This document shows, in pieces, positions 1 through 6,481 of a DNA stretch of 11,245 nucleotides. The position numbers and the translations under genes are program-made. This DNA is from Puniceicoccales bacterium. Its GTDB lineage: Bacteria > Verrucomicrobiota > Verrucomicrobiia > Opitutales > LL51. Each line of letters begins with the position of its first letter. Positions within the stretch are counted from its first letter, which is position 1. A model generated the notes under the pieces. It was given only the letters and a program-made list of their open reading frames with translations, searched no databases and was not told where the DNA came from. The stretch spans positions 1 through 11,245 of the forward strand of contig JAISBJ010000022.1 of the NCBI GenBank assembly GCA_031266235.1. The letters are read 5' to 3'.

Positions 1-339
1 GCGTTTCACAGTTCGCTGATGGAGCCGGCGCGCGATCGTTTTACAATTTTTTTGAAGAAAATAAAATTTCAGGCCCCCAAAATACCGGTGATCAGCAATG
101 TGACGGGCGAAATGATGCGCAATCCGGCGCAAATTAAGGACCTATTGATTCAGCAAATTACGGTACCGTTTCGGTGGTGTGACTGCATGAAGGCGGCAAA
201 ACGGGCTGGAGTGTTGCAATTTTACCAGTGCGGAGCTGGGAAAACGCTGGTCAATTTGGCGAAGCGGATCGACGATGAATTTCAGGTTTTGCCGTTTGGG
301 GAGCACGAGGACCGTTTGGCGCTGGCGTTTGGCCGATGA
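1..339 (+). CDS. fabD: Malonyl-CoA:ACP transacylase, C-terminal part (5' end outside window)
   Basis: FabD moves the malonyl group from CoA to acyl carrier protein in the cytoplasm, supplying the extender unit for type II fatty acid synthesis. The frame is open from base 1 and reads AFHSSLMEPA at once; the His of this block (bases 7-9) matches the catalytic His of the family (SHCALMKPA in E. coli FabD). Downstream blocks also fit: VPVISNV-type strand, a VPFRW segment, then the FYQCGAGKTLVNLAKRI block, equivalent to the E. coli EVGPGKVLTGLTKRI block near the C-terminus. About 112 residues are visible, roughly the last third of a ~300-residue protein; the catalytic Ser part lies upstream of the window. 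Its TGA overlaps the ispH start codon (ATGA), implying coupled translation. Identification rests on recalled family motifs and is firm. Confidence 0.93.
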   Translation, partial: AFHSSLMEPARDRFTIFLKKIKFQAPKIPVISNVTGEMMRNPAQIKDLLIQQITVPFRWCDCMKAAKRAGVLQFYQCGAGKTLVNLAKRIDDEFQVLPFGEHEDRLALAFGR

Positions 340-1247
340 GCGGGGGGCGCGAGGTGGTCGTTGCGCCCGCTTCCGGATTTTGCGGGGGCGTCGCGGCTGC
401 CGTAAAAAAAGCGTTAAATGTCGCGCGCAATAGGCGTCGCGGAAATATTTTTTTGGAGGGCGAACTGGTTCACAATGGTGCGGTGAGCGGGCAATTATCG
501 GCGCTGGGAATGCGGCCGCTGCAGCGGGATTCGGTGGTTTCGCGGGAGGATACGATCATCATTCGCGCCCACGGAATTTCGCCGGAACGTCGCTTCTATT
601 TGGAGAGTTTTGGATGTAAAATTGTGGATTGCACTTGTCCTTTGGTGCGGCGCATTGCGCGAACGATCGAGGCCAATAAATGTAAAAAAATCATTCTTTT
701 AGGGGATCGCAACCACGCAGAAATCGAGGGATTATGCGGCTATTCGGGGAATATTCGCGTTTGTGAAAATCTTGCGGAACTGGCACGGTGCATCGACAGC
801 GTGTGCGTCGATTATAAAAATAATGTAAATGTTTGTAAAAATCAAGATCCCGATCTCGGCGAAACAGACGATTGGGTTATCGTCTGCCAGTCCACGTTGG
901 ATGTAAATTTTTTGGACGCAGCGGGCGTTTTATGTAAAAAAAAGCATTTTCCCGCTGAAATTTTTGACACCGTTTGTCCGGCGACGAAGGCGCGGCAATG
1001 CGGTCTCGAGGCACTAAAAAGTTGCGACGCGGCGGTCGTTGCGGGGGGATTTCACTCGGCGAATACGAGGCGTTTATTTGAAAAAATTGGGGCGTGGGTT
1101 CCCCGCGTTTTTTGGGTAGAGGACGCTGCGCAGGCGGCGGAAATCGATCTCGCGCCCTACAAAAAAATCGGCATCGCGGCCGGTGCGTCGACACCACGGG
1201 ACGTTTTGCGGAAAATTTTTGATGAAATTTCAAAAAAAATAGCTTGA
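336..1247 (+). CDS. ispH: 4-hydroxy-3-methylbut-2-enyl diphosphate reductase (LytB/IspH)
   Basis: IspH is the last enzyme of the MEP isoprenoid pathway, reducing HMBPP to IPP and DMAPP with a [4Fe-4S] cluster. The three cluster cysteines are visible as C16 (SGFCGGV), C101 (DCTCPLV) and C214 (DTVCPAT). Substrate-binding residues are also kept: H46 (LVHN), H79 (RAHGIS), H127 and E129 (NHAEIEG), and the AGAST segment near the C-terminus. The length (303 aa) is normal. The ATG at 336 overlaps the fabD stop, so the two genes are probably translationally coupled; no separate promoter is evident. The stop TGA (1245-1247) is embedded in the -35 box of the rpsB promoter. The protein is unusually rich in cysteine (15 in 303 residues), 12 more than the cluster needs. 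Function is confidently assigned. Confidence 0.96.
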   Translation: MSGGREVVVAPASGFCGGVAAAVKKALNVARNRRRGNIFLEGELVHNGAVSGQLSALGMRPLQRDSVVSREDTIIIRAHGISPERRFYLESFGCKIVDCTCPLVRRIARTIEANKCKKIILLGDRNHAEIEGLCGYSGNIRVCENLAELARCIDSVCVDYKNNVNVCKNQDPDLGETDDWVIVCQSTLDVNFLDAAGVLCKKKHFPAEIFDTVCPATKARQCGLEALKSCDAAVVAGGFHSANTRRLFEKIGAWVPRVFWVEDAAQAAEIDLAPYKKIGIAAGASTPRDVLRKIFDEISKKIA

Positions 1248-1273
1248 CATTTAAAAAAAAAAGAAATTATAGA
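1244..1273 (+). promoter_or_regulatory. Sigma70-type promoter for rpsB-tsf
   Basis: A perfect TTGACA -35 box lies at 1244-1249 and overlaps the ispH stop codon. An A-rich spacer leads to a -10 region within ATTATAGA (1266-1273); the best hexamer is ambiguous (TTATAG at 17 bp, TATAGA at 18 bp). Transcription would start near 1280 and give a leader of about 100 nt before rpsB. Placement just upstream of a ribosomal protein operon supports it. Confidence 0.6.
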
Positions 1274-1344
1274 GGCTATAGTTAAAATTTATCCAAGGTC
1301 TGCTGAGGGCGAACATATATTTTTGGGGTCGTGAGGAACGTTTC

Positions 1345-1392
1345 AGGAGGTTTATGTTGCTTCGCAGGTACGGAGCCAAACATGAATATTAG
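1345..1392 (+). promoter_or_regulatory. rpsB leader: strong SD plus 12-codon mini-ORF overlapping the rpsB start
   Basis: A full AGGAGG lies at 1345-1350, but it does not serve the rpsB ATG at 1382. It stands 3 nt before ATG 1354 and 6 nt before an in-frame TTG at 1357. This frame codes MLLRRYGAKHEY and stops at TAG 1390-1392, inside the rpsB start region. The SD that fits rpsB (GGAG, 1372-1375, 6 nt before ATG 1382) lies within the mini-ORF. Translating ribosomes would therefore pass over the rpsB initiation site. Known: S2 represses its own operon through the leader in several bacteria. Inferred: this arrangement could couple or tune rpsB initiation. It may also be chance. Confidence 0.35.
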
Positions 1393-2302
1393 CATCAGTG
1401 ATTTGTTTGAAGCGGGGGTGCATCTTGGCCACCAAAAACGTCGTTGGAATTCCAAGTCCAAAAATTTCATCTACGACCACAGAGGCGGAATTTCGATTAT
1501 TGATCTCGAAAAAACTTATCAATGTCTCGGTGATGCGTGTGCGTTTTTGGAGGAGCTGGCGGCTAGGGGGCGGCAAATTTTGTTTGTTGCGACGAAGAAG
1601 CAGGCGCAGGAATTTGTGCGAGAGGCGGCGATTTCAGTGGAAATGCCGTTTTGTGTGAATCGTTGGTTAGGCGGGTGTTTGACGAATTTTGAGACGGTTC
1701 GGCGCAGTTTAAACAAATATCGGCGGTTTTTGGCCATGGAAGCGGACGGTTCGTTAGCGGCGATGCTAAAGAAAGAAGCGGCGGTGATTCGTCGGCAGAT
1801 GGCGCGGATGCAGCGCGGTTTTGAGGGGATGTTGGCGGTGAATGACCTGCCCGATGCGTTGTTTATTGTGGATGTGTACCACGAGGATATTGCGGCGGCG
1901 GAGGCAAAGCGGCTCAATATTCCCGTTGTGGCGATGGTCGACACGAATTCTGATCCGGGGCAGGCGACTTACCCCATTCCGGCCAACGACGATTCGACGA
2001 AATCGATTCGGATCATTTTGGACGCCGCCACCGACGCGATCAAAGCGGGTCAAGTGGCCTACGAGGCGAAGCAATCCGGCCAAAGGCAGCGGCAAAAAAT
2101 TGTAACGAAGGGGGAGTTGATCGGTGGTGATGGAGTGACAATGGATGCGGCTCTTGAGCGTGGCGCCGAGAAGGTCACGGAGAGGGACGAGGCGGCGGCG
2201 ATTGCGGGTCGTGAGAAGCCGGCCGTGCCGCAGAGAAGGCATCCTGCGGCGAAGAAGTCGGAGGAAAAACCGGACGAAAAGGCGTCGAAAAATGGAGCAT
2301 AG
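1382..2302 (+). CDS. rpsB: 30S ribosomal protein S2
   Basis: S2 is a small-subunit protein that binds at the head/body junction and is needed for S1 association. Diagnostic blocks: the N-terminal MNISISDLFEAGVHLGHQ, then RRWNSKSKNFIYDHRGG, IDLEKTY, LFVATKKQAQ, NRWLGGCLTNF, LPDALFIVDV, and a C-terminal core with NIPVVAMVDTNSDP and IPANDDSTKSI. The ATG at 1382 is preferred because S2 proteins begin just before the DLFEAGVHLGH block and because GGAG sits 6 nt upstream; an in-frame GTG at 1331 would add 17 unrelated residues. The protein has 306 aa, with a charged tail of about 65 residues after the usual core (~residue 240), rich in K, E, R and A; such tails are common and variable. It forms an operon with tsf, 9 nt downstream, the standard bacterial arrangement. 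Confidence 0.97.
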   Translation: MNISISDLFEAGVHLGHQKRRWNSKSKNFIYDHRGGISIIDLEKTYQCLGDACAFLEELAARGRQILFVATKKQAQEFVREAAISVEMPFCVNRWLGGCLTNFETVRRSLNKYRRFLAMEADGSLAAMLKKEAAVIRRQMARMQRGFEGMLAVNDLPDALFIVDVYHEDIAAAEAKRLNIPVVAMVDTNSDPGQATYPIPANDDSTKSIRIILDAATDAIKAGQVAYEAKQSGQRQRQKIVTKGELIGGDGVTMDAALERGAEKVTERDEAAAIAGREKPAVPQRRHPAAKKSEEKPDEKASKNGA

Positions 2303-2311
2303 GGAACGAAA

Positions 2312-2902
2312 ATGGTGGAAATTAGTGCGAAATTGGTGAGTGATCTCCGCGGGAGTACGGGAGCGGGGTTTGTGGATTGTAAAAAAGCGCTCGTCGAAGC
2401 GGAGGGCGATTTTGAGCGAGCGGTTACAATTTTAAAGAAAAAAGGTGTAGCGACGGCGGCGAAAAAGTTAGATCGCGAGGCGAACGAAGGAGTTGTGGAG
2501 TCTTACATTCACGGCGGCGGGCGTATTGGCGTGCTTCTGGAACTCAATTGCGAGACCGATTTTGTCGCCAAAAATTCGGAGTTCAGGCAGTTGGCGCGCG
2601 ATATTTGCATGCACATTGCGGCGGCGAACCCGCTGTATATTGCCCGCAAGGACGTTCCGGCCGATGCCGCTGACGGCGAAAAGGAGATCGCGAGTGCCCA
2701 GGCGCAGGGCAAACCGCAACACGCCATCGATAAAATTGTTGAGGGAAAATTGGACAAGTGGTACCAGCAAATTTGCCTGCTGGAGCAGCCATTTGTAAAA
2801 GATCAGGAAAAAACGGTGAGCGATTACATCACGGCGACGATAGCGATCATCGGCGAAAATATTCGCATTAGTCGTTTCGCGCGCTTCCAAATTGGGGAGT
2901 AG
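2312..2902 (+). CDS. tsf: Elongation factor Ts (short form)
   Basis: EF-Ts recycles EF-Tu by exchanging GDP for GTP during translation elongation. The N-terminal UBA-like module carries LRGSTGAGFVDCKKAL (about residues 12-27), and the core shows ELNCETDFVAKN, with the T82-D83-F84-V85 nucleotide-exchange motif. The end of the protein has the LLEQPFVKDQEKTVSDYI block and a final strand, IRISRFARFQIGE. At 196 aa it is the short form of the family, like that of Thermus, with one core subdomain reduced relative to the ~280-aa E. coli protein. The SD sequence AGGGA (2301-2305) overlaps the rpsB stop and stands 6 nt before the ATG, so expression is tied to rpsB. Downstream, the 66 bp before the convergent methyltransferase gene contain only weak stems (ACGG-AGA-CCGT near 2922-2932), with no convincing terminator. 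Confidence 0.96.
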   Translation: MVEISAKLVSDLRGSTGAGFVDCKKALVEAEGDFERAVTILKKKGVATAAKKLDREANEGVVESYIHGGGRIGVLLELNCETDFVAKNSEFRQLARDICMHIAAANPLYIARKDVPADAADGEKEIASAQAQGKPQHAIDKIVEGKLDKWYQQICLLEQPFVKDQEKTVSDYITATIAIIGENIRISRFARFQIGE

Positions 2903-2968
2903 GCGGCGGATTTTGTAAAAAACGGAGACCGTATTTATGTGTCTAAATGTAAAATTTTAGCGAAAAAT

Positions 2969-3784
2969 TTATTTATCGAGCTGATACAGAAAGTTATGTC
3001 CGGGGAATGTCTGTCGCAACGTGTATCCCAAATGGCGTAGGAAATGTCGGACGAAGCGGCGATTGCGGCAGGTAAGGGCTTCGATGAAGACGAATTTTGG
3101 TGAATAATTTTTAAAAAAAGTGGTCGCACCTCTCAATGCATGGCATTCAAATCCTTCTATATCAATTTTAACGAGATCGACATTTTTTTCCGGGAATTGA
3201 AAGTGGTCGAGATCGATGGCCTGGATGTCGCCGAGCGCCGATTTTTCGAGGGAAGTCCCGCCGATATTTTCCGCGGAAAATGATTTTATGCACAGATTTT
3301 CCCGGCAATCGCTGACCGCTACGTTGTGCGCCGCAATAATTTCTTCCGCGCAATTTAATTGAATATTTTTCTCAAAAATTTTATAAGTTTCGCGGACGGG
3401 TTCGAAGGCGTACACCTTCCGAGCATTCCTTTTTTTGGCCCAGTAAAGGGAATGGTTGCCGATGTTGGCGCCGAGATCAAAAATGACGGCCTGGTCCGGC
3501 AAAATGCTGTCGAGCTGCTCCAGAATGGCGATTTCGTGGAAATTTCCCGTCGCGACGAGCGTCCCCTGCAGAATATCTTCGAGAAAATTGGGCACAAAAA
3601 ACTGTACGCCTCGGCAGGACGTGATGCAGTCGTCGCCGATAAAATGGCGGTGCAGGTAAAAAATATTATTTTTTATATCAATGATCGGCCGCTTGAAATG
3701 CCTGAGATGGTTGAGCACGGAGCAATTGAGGATCAGGGAGGCGATCAGCGCCAACGCAACGAAAAATAAAAGCGCATGTAACAT
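2969..3784 (-). CDS. FkbM family SAM-dependent methyltransferase, membrane-anchored
   Basis: This is a class I methyltransferase of the FkbM (Methyltransf_21) family, which typically O-methylates sugars, polyketides or glycolipids. Seen: SAM-binding motif I at residues 102-109 (FDLGANIG), the acidic ribose-binding end of strand 2 (FEP, 127-129), and the FkbM hallmark VDLVKIDIEGFE at 202-213. The length is 271 aa. Residues 1-20 form one hydrophobic helix (LLFFVALALIASLI) followed by RHFKRP, so the positive-inside rule suggests an N-terminal anchor with the catalytic domain in the cytoplasm. ATG 3784 is chosen because it places this helix at the N-terminus; a TTG at 3823 would add 13 residues, and neither start has a clear SD. 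The gene stands alone, convergent with tsf and divergent from transaldolase, with no glycan genes next to it. The substrate is unknown. A surface-glycan or lipid role is an inference from the family and the anchor. Confidence 0.88.
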   Translation of the reverse strand: MLHALLFFVALALIASLILNCSVLNHLRHFKRPIIDIKNNIFYLHRHFIGDDCITSCRGVQFFVPNFLEDILQGTLVATGNFHEIAILEQLDSILPDQAVIFDLGANIGNHSLYWAKKRNARKVYAFEPVRETYKIFEKNIQLNCAEEIIAAHNVAVSDCRENLCIKSFSAENIGGTSLEKSALGDIQAIDLDHFQFPEKNVDLVKIDIEGFECHALRGATTFFKNYSPKFVFIEALTCRNRRFVRHFLRHLGYTLRQTFPGHNFLYQLDK

Positions 3785-3867
3785 ATGTGGCCGATAAATT
3801 ATATCAATACGATCGCTAGGCAAGCAAAATGGATTGCATTTCGGGGCGTTTTACTTATCCAGGGCCG

Positions 3868-4794
3868 ATGCATTTATTGGATCAGCTCAGGGCGTTTTCC
3901 AGGATCGCTGCCGACACGGGGGATTTGGCGGCGATCGAAAAATTTTTGCCGCGGGATGCGACGACCAATCCGTCCATTGTCCTCAATACCGTCACCCAAA
4001 ATCCATATTTTTTAAAAAATATCTTGACATTTTACGAAGGACTTGGCTTAGAACAAATCATGGACCGCCTCGTGGTCAAAATGGGGGTAGAAATTTTAAA
4101 AATTATTCCCGGACGCGTTTCGACGGAGGTCGACGCCCACCTGTCATTTGACGCTGCGGCGACGGTCGATAGGGCGCAAACGCTGGCGGATTTATATCGT
4201 GCGAAGGGGATTTCGCGCCAGTCTATTCTCATAAAAATTGCGGCGACGTGGGAAGGGATTCGGGCGGCGCGGGCCCTCGAGGAGGGCGGCATTCACTGCA
4301 ACATGACGCTGATTTTTTCTTTGGAGCAAGCGGTGGCGTGTGCGGAGGCCGGCGCGACGCTCATTTCGCCGTTTGTGGGCCGCATTTTGGACTGGTACCA
4401 GCTGAATAATCCCGAGATTTTGGCCGATCATTTTGATCCGGGGGTGGAGTCGGTGCGGAAAATTTTCGCCTACTACAAAAAATGGGGCTACAAAACGGAG
4501 ATTATGGCCGCTAGTTTTCGCAATGTTGACGAAATTTTAGCATTAGCGGGCTGCGATTTACTCACCATTAACCCGAAATTCCTCGGCGAATTGGCGCAGA
4601 TGGAGGGCGCTGTGGAGGATAAAATGGGAGCGTTGGATAGGGATATTCCCGGGCAAAAATTGCAGCTGAGAGAGCCCGATTTCCGGCTGTTGCTCAATGA
4701 AAATCGGATGGCAGAGGAAAAATTATCGGAGGGGATCCGCCTTTTTTGCCGCGACATTCGCCGCCTGCGGGAGCTCGTCGGGGCGCGGCTATGA
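3868..4794 (+). CDS. tal: Transaldolase (TalB type)
   Basis: Transaldolase transfers a dihydroxyacetone unit between sugar phosphates in the non-oxidative pentose phosphate pathway. Numbered from ATG 3868, the Schiff-base lysine is K123 (ILIKIAATWEGIRAA). The catalytic Asp and Asn are D16 (AADTGD) and N34 (DATTNPS), and E87 lies in STEVDAHLSFD. The blocks GIHCNMTLIFS, ACAEAGATLISPFVGRILDWY and LLTINPKFL complete the classical long (TalB) form, 308 aa. ATG 3868 is preferred because it gives the same distance to the catalytic Asp as E. coli TalB (D17). An in-frame ATG at 3829 would add 13 residues (MDCISGRFTYPGP); AGGG at 3860-3863 gives weak SD support to 3868. The gene heads the + strand block and overlaps nrnA by 4 nt, an unusual partner for nrnA-truB-ribF. 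A promoter-like 22-bp string lies inside it (4008-4029). Confidence 0.95.
   Translation: MHLLDQLRAFSRIAADTGDLAAIEKFLPRDATTNPSIVLNTVTQNPYFLKNILTFYEGLGLEQIMDRLVVKMGVEILKIIPGRVSTEVDAHLSFDAAATVDRAQTLADLYRAKGISRQSILIKIAATWEGIRAARALEEGGIHCNMTLIFSLEQAVACAEAGATLISPFVGRILDWYQLNNPEILADHFDPGVESVRKIFAYYKKWGYKTEIMAASFRNVDEILALAGCDLLTINPKFLGELAQMEGAVEDKMGALDRDIPGQKLQLREPDFRLLLNENRMAEEKLSEGIRLFCRDIRRLRELVGARL
4008..4029 (+). repeat. T6A6-TATCTTGACA element, copy inside transaldolase
   Basis: Six T, six A and TATCTTGACA are read here within the transaldolase frame (coding for FLKNILT). The same 22 bases occur at 9827-9848 in non-coding DNA. The A/T tract directly before a perfect TTGACA resembles an UP element with a -35 box, but no good -10 hexamer is visible at 16-18 bp (CTTAGA at 17 bp is the closest), so a working promoter is doubtful. 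Confidence 0.45.
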
Positions 4795-5792
4795 GGGCGA
4801 TCGAGCGTTTCGATGGCGCCGAATTATTTTTCTCCATTTGCGAGCAATTGCGGGGGAAACGGGTCGGAATTTTTGGGCACTTGTACCCGGACGGCGACTG
4901 TCTAGGCGCGCAAATCGCCATGCATGACATCCTGACGCGCTGCGGTGCGGTCCCGTTCATGGGGCTGCAGGACGAGCCCATCGCGGCCAATTTGCGGTGG
5001 CTGAGCGAGCCTGGGGAGTTGGTTCGGGCGGAGGAGATCGTCGCCGATGAATATATTTTTGTGGATTGCGGGATTATGGTGCGGGCCGGCGATTTTGCTA
5101 AGCAATTGCCTCGGCCGATGATGCTCATCGACCACCACGTTTCGGGGGATCGGTTCGCGCATTATAATTTTTTTTACCCCGAGGCGGCGGCGGCTTGCGA
5201 GATCATTGCGGATTTCGTCGACCAGAAAAAATGGCCCATTGGGGAACGTGCGGCGACGGCGTTGTACGTCGGGATCGTCACCGATACGGGGAAATTCAGC
5301 TACTCGTCGACGGCGGCCCGCACCCTATTTTTGGCTTCACAGCTCGCTTTACAAGGCGCAGACCCCCACCGCATTTTCGTTGAAATTTACGAGAATGAGT
5401 CGCGGGAGAAATTTGCGTTGCTGCAGCGGTTTTTAGCTTCTCTGAAATTTTACGCCGATGGTGCGATTTGCGTGGGTCGGCTAACGGAGCGGGATTTTGC
5501 GGAGACGGGGACGGCGGCGGCGGCGGACACGGAGGGTTTGGTAAATTTTCCGCGCACGATAAAGGGGGTACGGGTTGCGGCGATCGCCTACGATCGGGAG
5601 GGGAAGACGCGCCTTAGTTTGCGTTCGGACGATCCGGAGTTACGGTTGGATCTTTTTGCGGCCAAATTTTTCGGCGGCGGGCACTTTTGCGCGGTGGCGT
5701 TTACCGTGAACGACCCCTACGAAAAGTTTGAAAAAACGTTTATAAATGCGTTGCAAGCGCACCTGGATTCCTTCAGTGGAGGCCATTCATGA
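4791..5792 (+). CDS. nrnA: DHH/DHHA1 phosphoesterase, NrnA-like (nanoRNase / pAp phosphatase)
   Basis: Proteins of this family cleave 2-5-nt RNA fragments, pAp or cyclic dinucleotide products using Mn2+. Metal-binding motifs of the DHH domain are seen: H30-xxx-D34-x-D36 (HLYPDGDCLG), D92 (FVDCG), the name-giving D114-H115-H116, and D165 (YVGIVTDTGKFSYSST). The C-terminal DHHA1 domain ends with GGGH (295-298), which binds substrate. The length is 333 aa, as usual. ATG 4791 is chosen because it overlaps the transaldolase stop (ATGA) and starts near the first family strand; an upstream in-frame ATG at 4746 would add 15 residues lying wholly inside transaldolase. The stop overlaps the truB start, again ATGA. 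In many bacteria this gene sits between rbfA and truB; here transaldolase takes the upstream place. Exact substrate preference cannot be told from sequence. Confidence 0.9.
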   Translation: MRAIERFDGAELFFSICEQLRGKRVGIFGHLYPDGDCLGAQIAMHDILTRCGAVPFMGLQDEPIAANLRWLSEPGELVRAEEIVADEYIFVDCGIMVRAGDFAKQLPRPMMLIDHHVSGDRFAHYNFFYPEAAAACEIIADFVDQKKWPIGERAATALYVGIVTDTGKFSYSSTAARTLFLASQLALQGADPHRIFVEIYENESREKFALLQRFLASLKFYADGAICVGRLTERDFAETGTAAAADTEGLVNFPRTIKGVRVAAIAYDREGKTRLSLRSDDPELRLDLFAAKFFGGGHFCAVAFTVNDPYEKFEKTFINALQAHLDSFSGGHS

Positions 5793-6475
5793 ATGGCATT
5801 TTGCTAGTCGATAAGCCGTCTGGGTGGACGTCCCACGATGTCGTAGCCAAGTTGCGCCACCGCTTGGGGATTCGGAAAATCGGCCACGCGGGGACTCTCG
5901 ACCCGATGGCGACGGGGCTCCTCATTTTGCTCGTCGGCAATGCGACGAAAATTTCCCAGTACGTAACCAACCAAGACAAAACTTACGTCGGAACGCTCCG
6001 TTTGGGCCAGGAAACGGATTCCTACGATCGGGAGGGCGAGGTCGTCGCGACCTGCGAAATTCGAGCGTCCGAGCAGGAAATCCGCCAATGTGCGCAGCAA
6101 TTTTTGGGCGATCAGTGGCAGTTGCCGCCCATGTTTTCGGCGAAAAAAATCAATGGCCAGCCGCTTTACAAATTGGCGCGCAGGGGGGAGACGGTCGAGC
6201 GGGAGCTGCGGCCCGTAAAAATTTATGAATTTTTTATTCAAGAAATTGCGCTCCCCGATGTAAATTTTACGGTAGCGTGTTCGAAGGGGACCTACGTGCG
6301 GACGCTGGTGCACGATATGGGACAAAAATTGGGTTGTGGGGCCCATTTATCGGGTTTGCGGCGGACAAAAACGGGACATTTTCCGCTGGAGCGGGCGGCG
6401 CCACTGGACCATTTGCTCGCCATGGAATGCCGCGAAATTGAGCATTGCCTCCTGCCGATTACGGATATTCTGTGA
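5789..6475 (+). CDS. truB: tRNA pseudouridine(55) synthase, short form
   Basis: TruB makes pseudouridine 55 in the T loop of nearly all elongator tRNAs and acts as a tRNA folding chaperone. The N-terminal block MNGILLVDKPSGWTSHDVV is diagnostic, and the catalytic Asp is D38 in IGHAGTLDPMATG. The KTYVGTLRLGQETDSYD block, LPPMFSAKKINGQPLYKLAR and CSKGTYVRTLVHDMG (conserved Arg and Asp) follow. The ATG at 5789 overlaps the nrnA stop and has a strong SD, GGAGG at 5778-5782, spaced 6 nt. With 228 aa it ends soon after the catalytic domain, so the C-terminal PUA-like RNA-binding module found in ~310-aa TruB proteins is absent or reduced to a stub. No frameshift signal explains this; short TruB forms are known. 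Function is confidently assigned. Confidence 0.95.
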   Translation: MNGILLVDKPSGWTSHDVVAKLRHRLGIRKIGHAGTLDPMATGLLILLVGNATKISQYVTNQDKTYVGTLRLGQETDSYDREGEVVATCEIRASEQEIRQCAQQFLGDQWQLPPMFSAKKINGQPLYKLARRGETVERELRPVKIYEFFIQEIALPDVNFTVACSKGTYVRTLVHDMGQKLGCGAHLSGLRRTKTGHFPLERAAPLDHLLAMECREIEHCLLPITDIL

Positions 6476-6481
6476 GCGGTC

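Noticed and set aside
1331..1381. N-terminal extension of rpsB from GTG 1331
   Set aside because: The extra 17 residues do not resemble S2, and ATG 1382 has a well-placed GGAG and the normal S2 start.
2903..2968. Bidirectional terminator between tsf and the methyltransferase gene
   Set aside because: Only short A/T-rich stems (CTAAA/TTTAG, ACGG/CCGT) are present; none is convincing.
4746..4790. Longer nrnA beginning at ATG 4746
   Set aside because: It would overlap transaldolase by 49 nt and add residues unlike the family; ATG 4791 gives the same ATGA overlap as the neighbouring genes.
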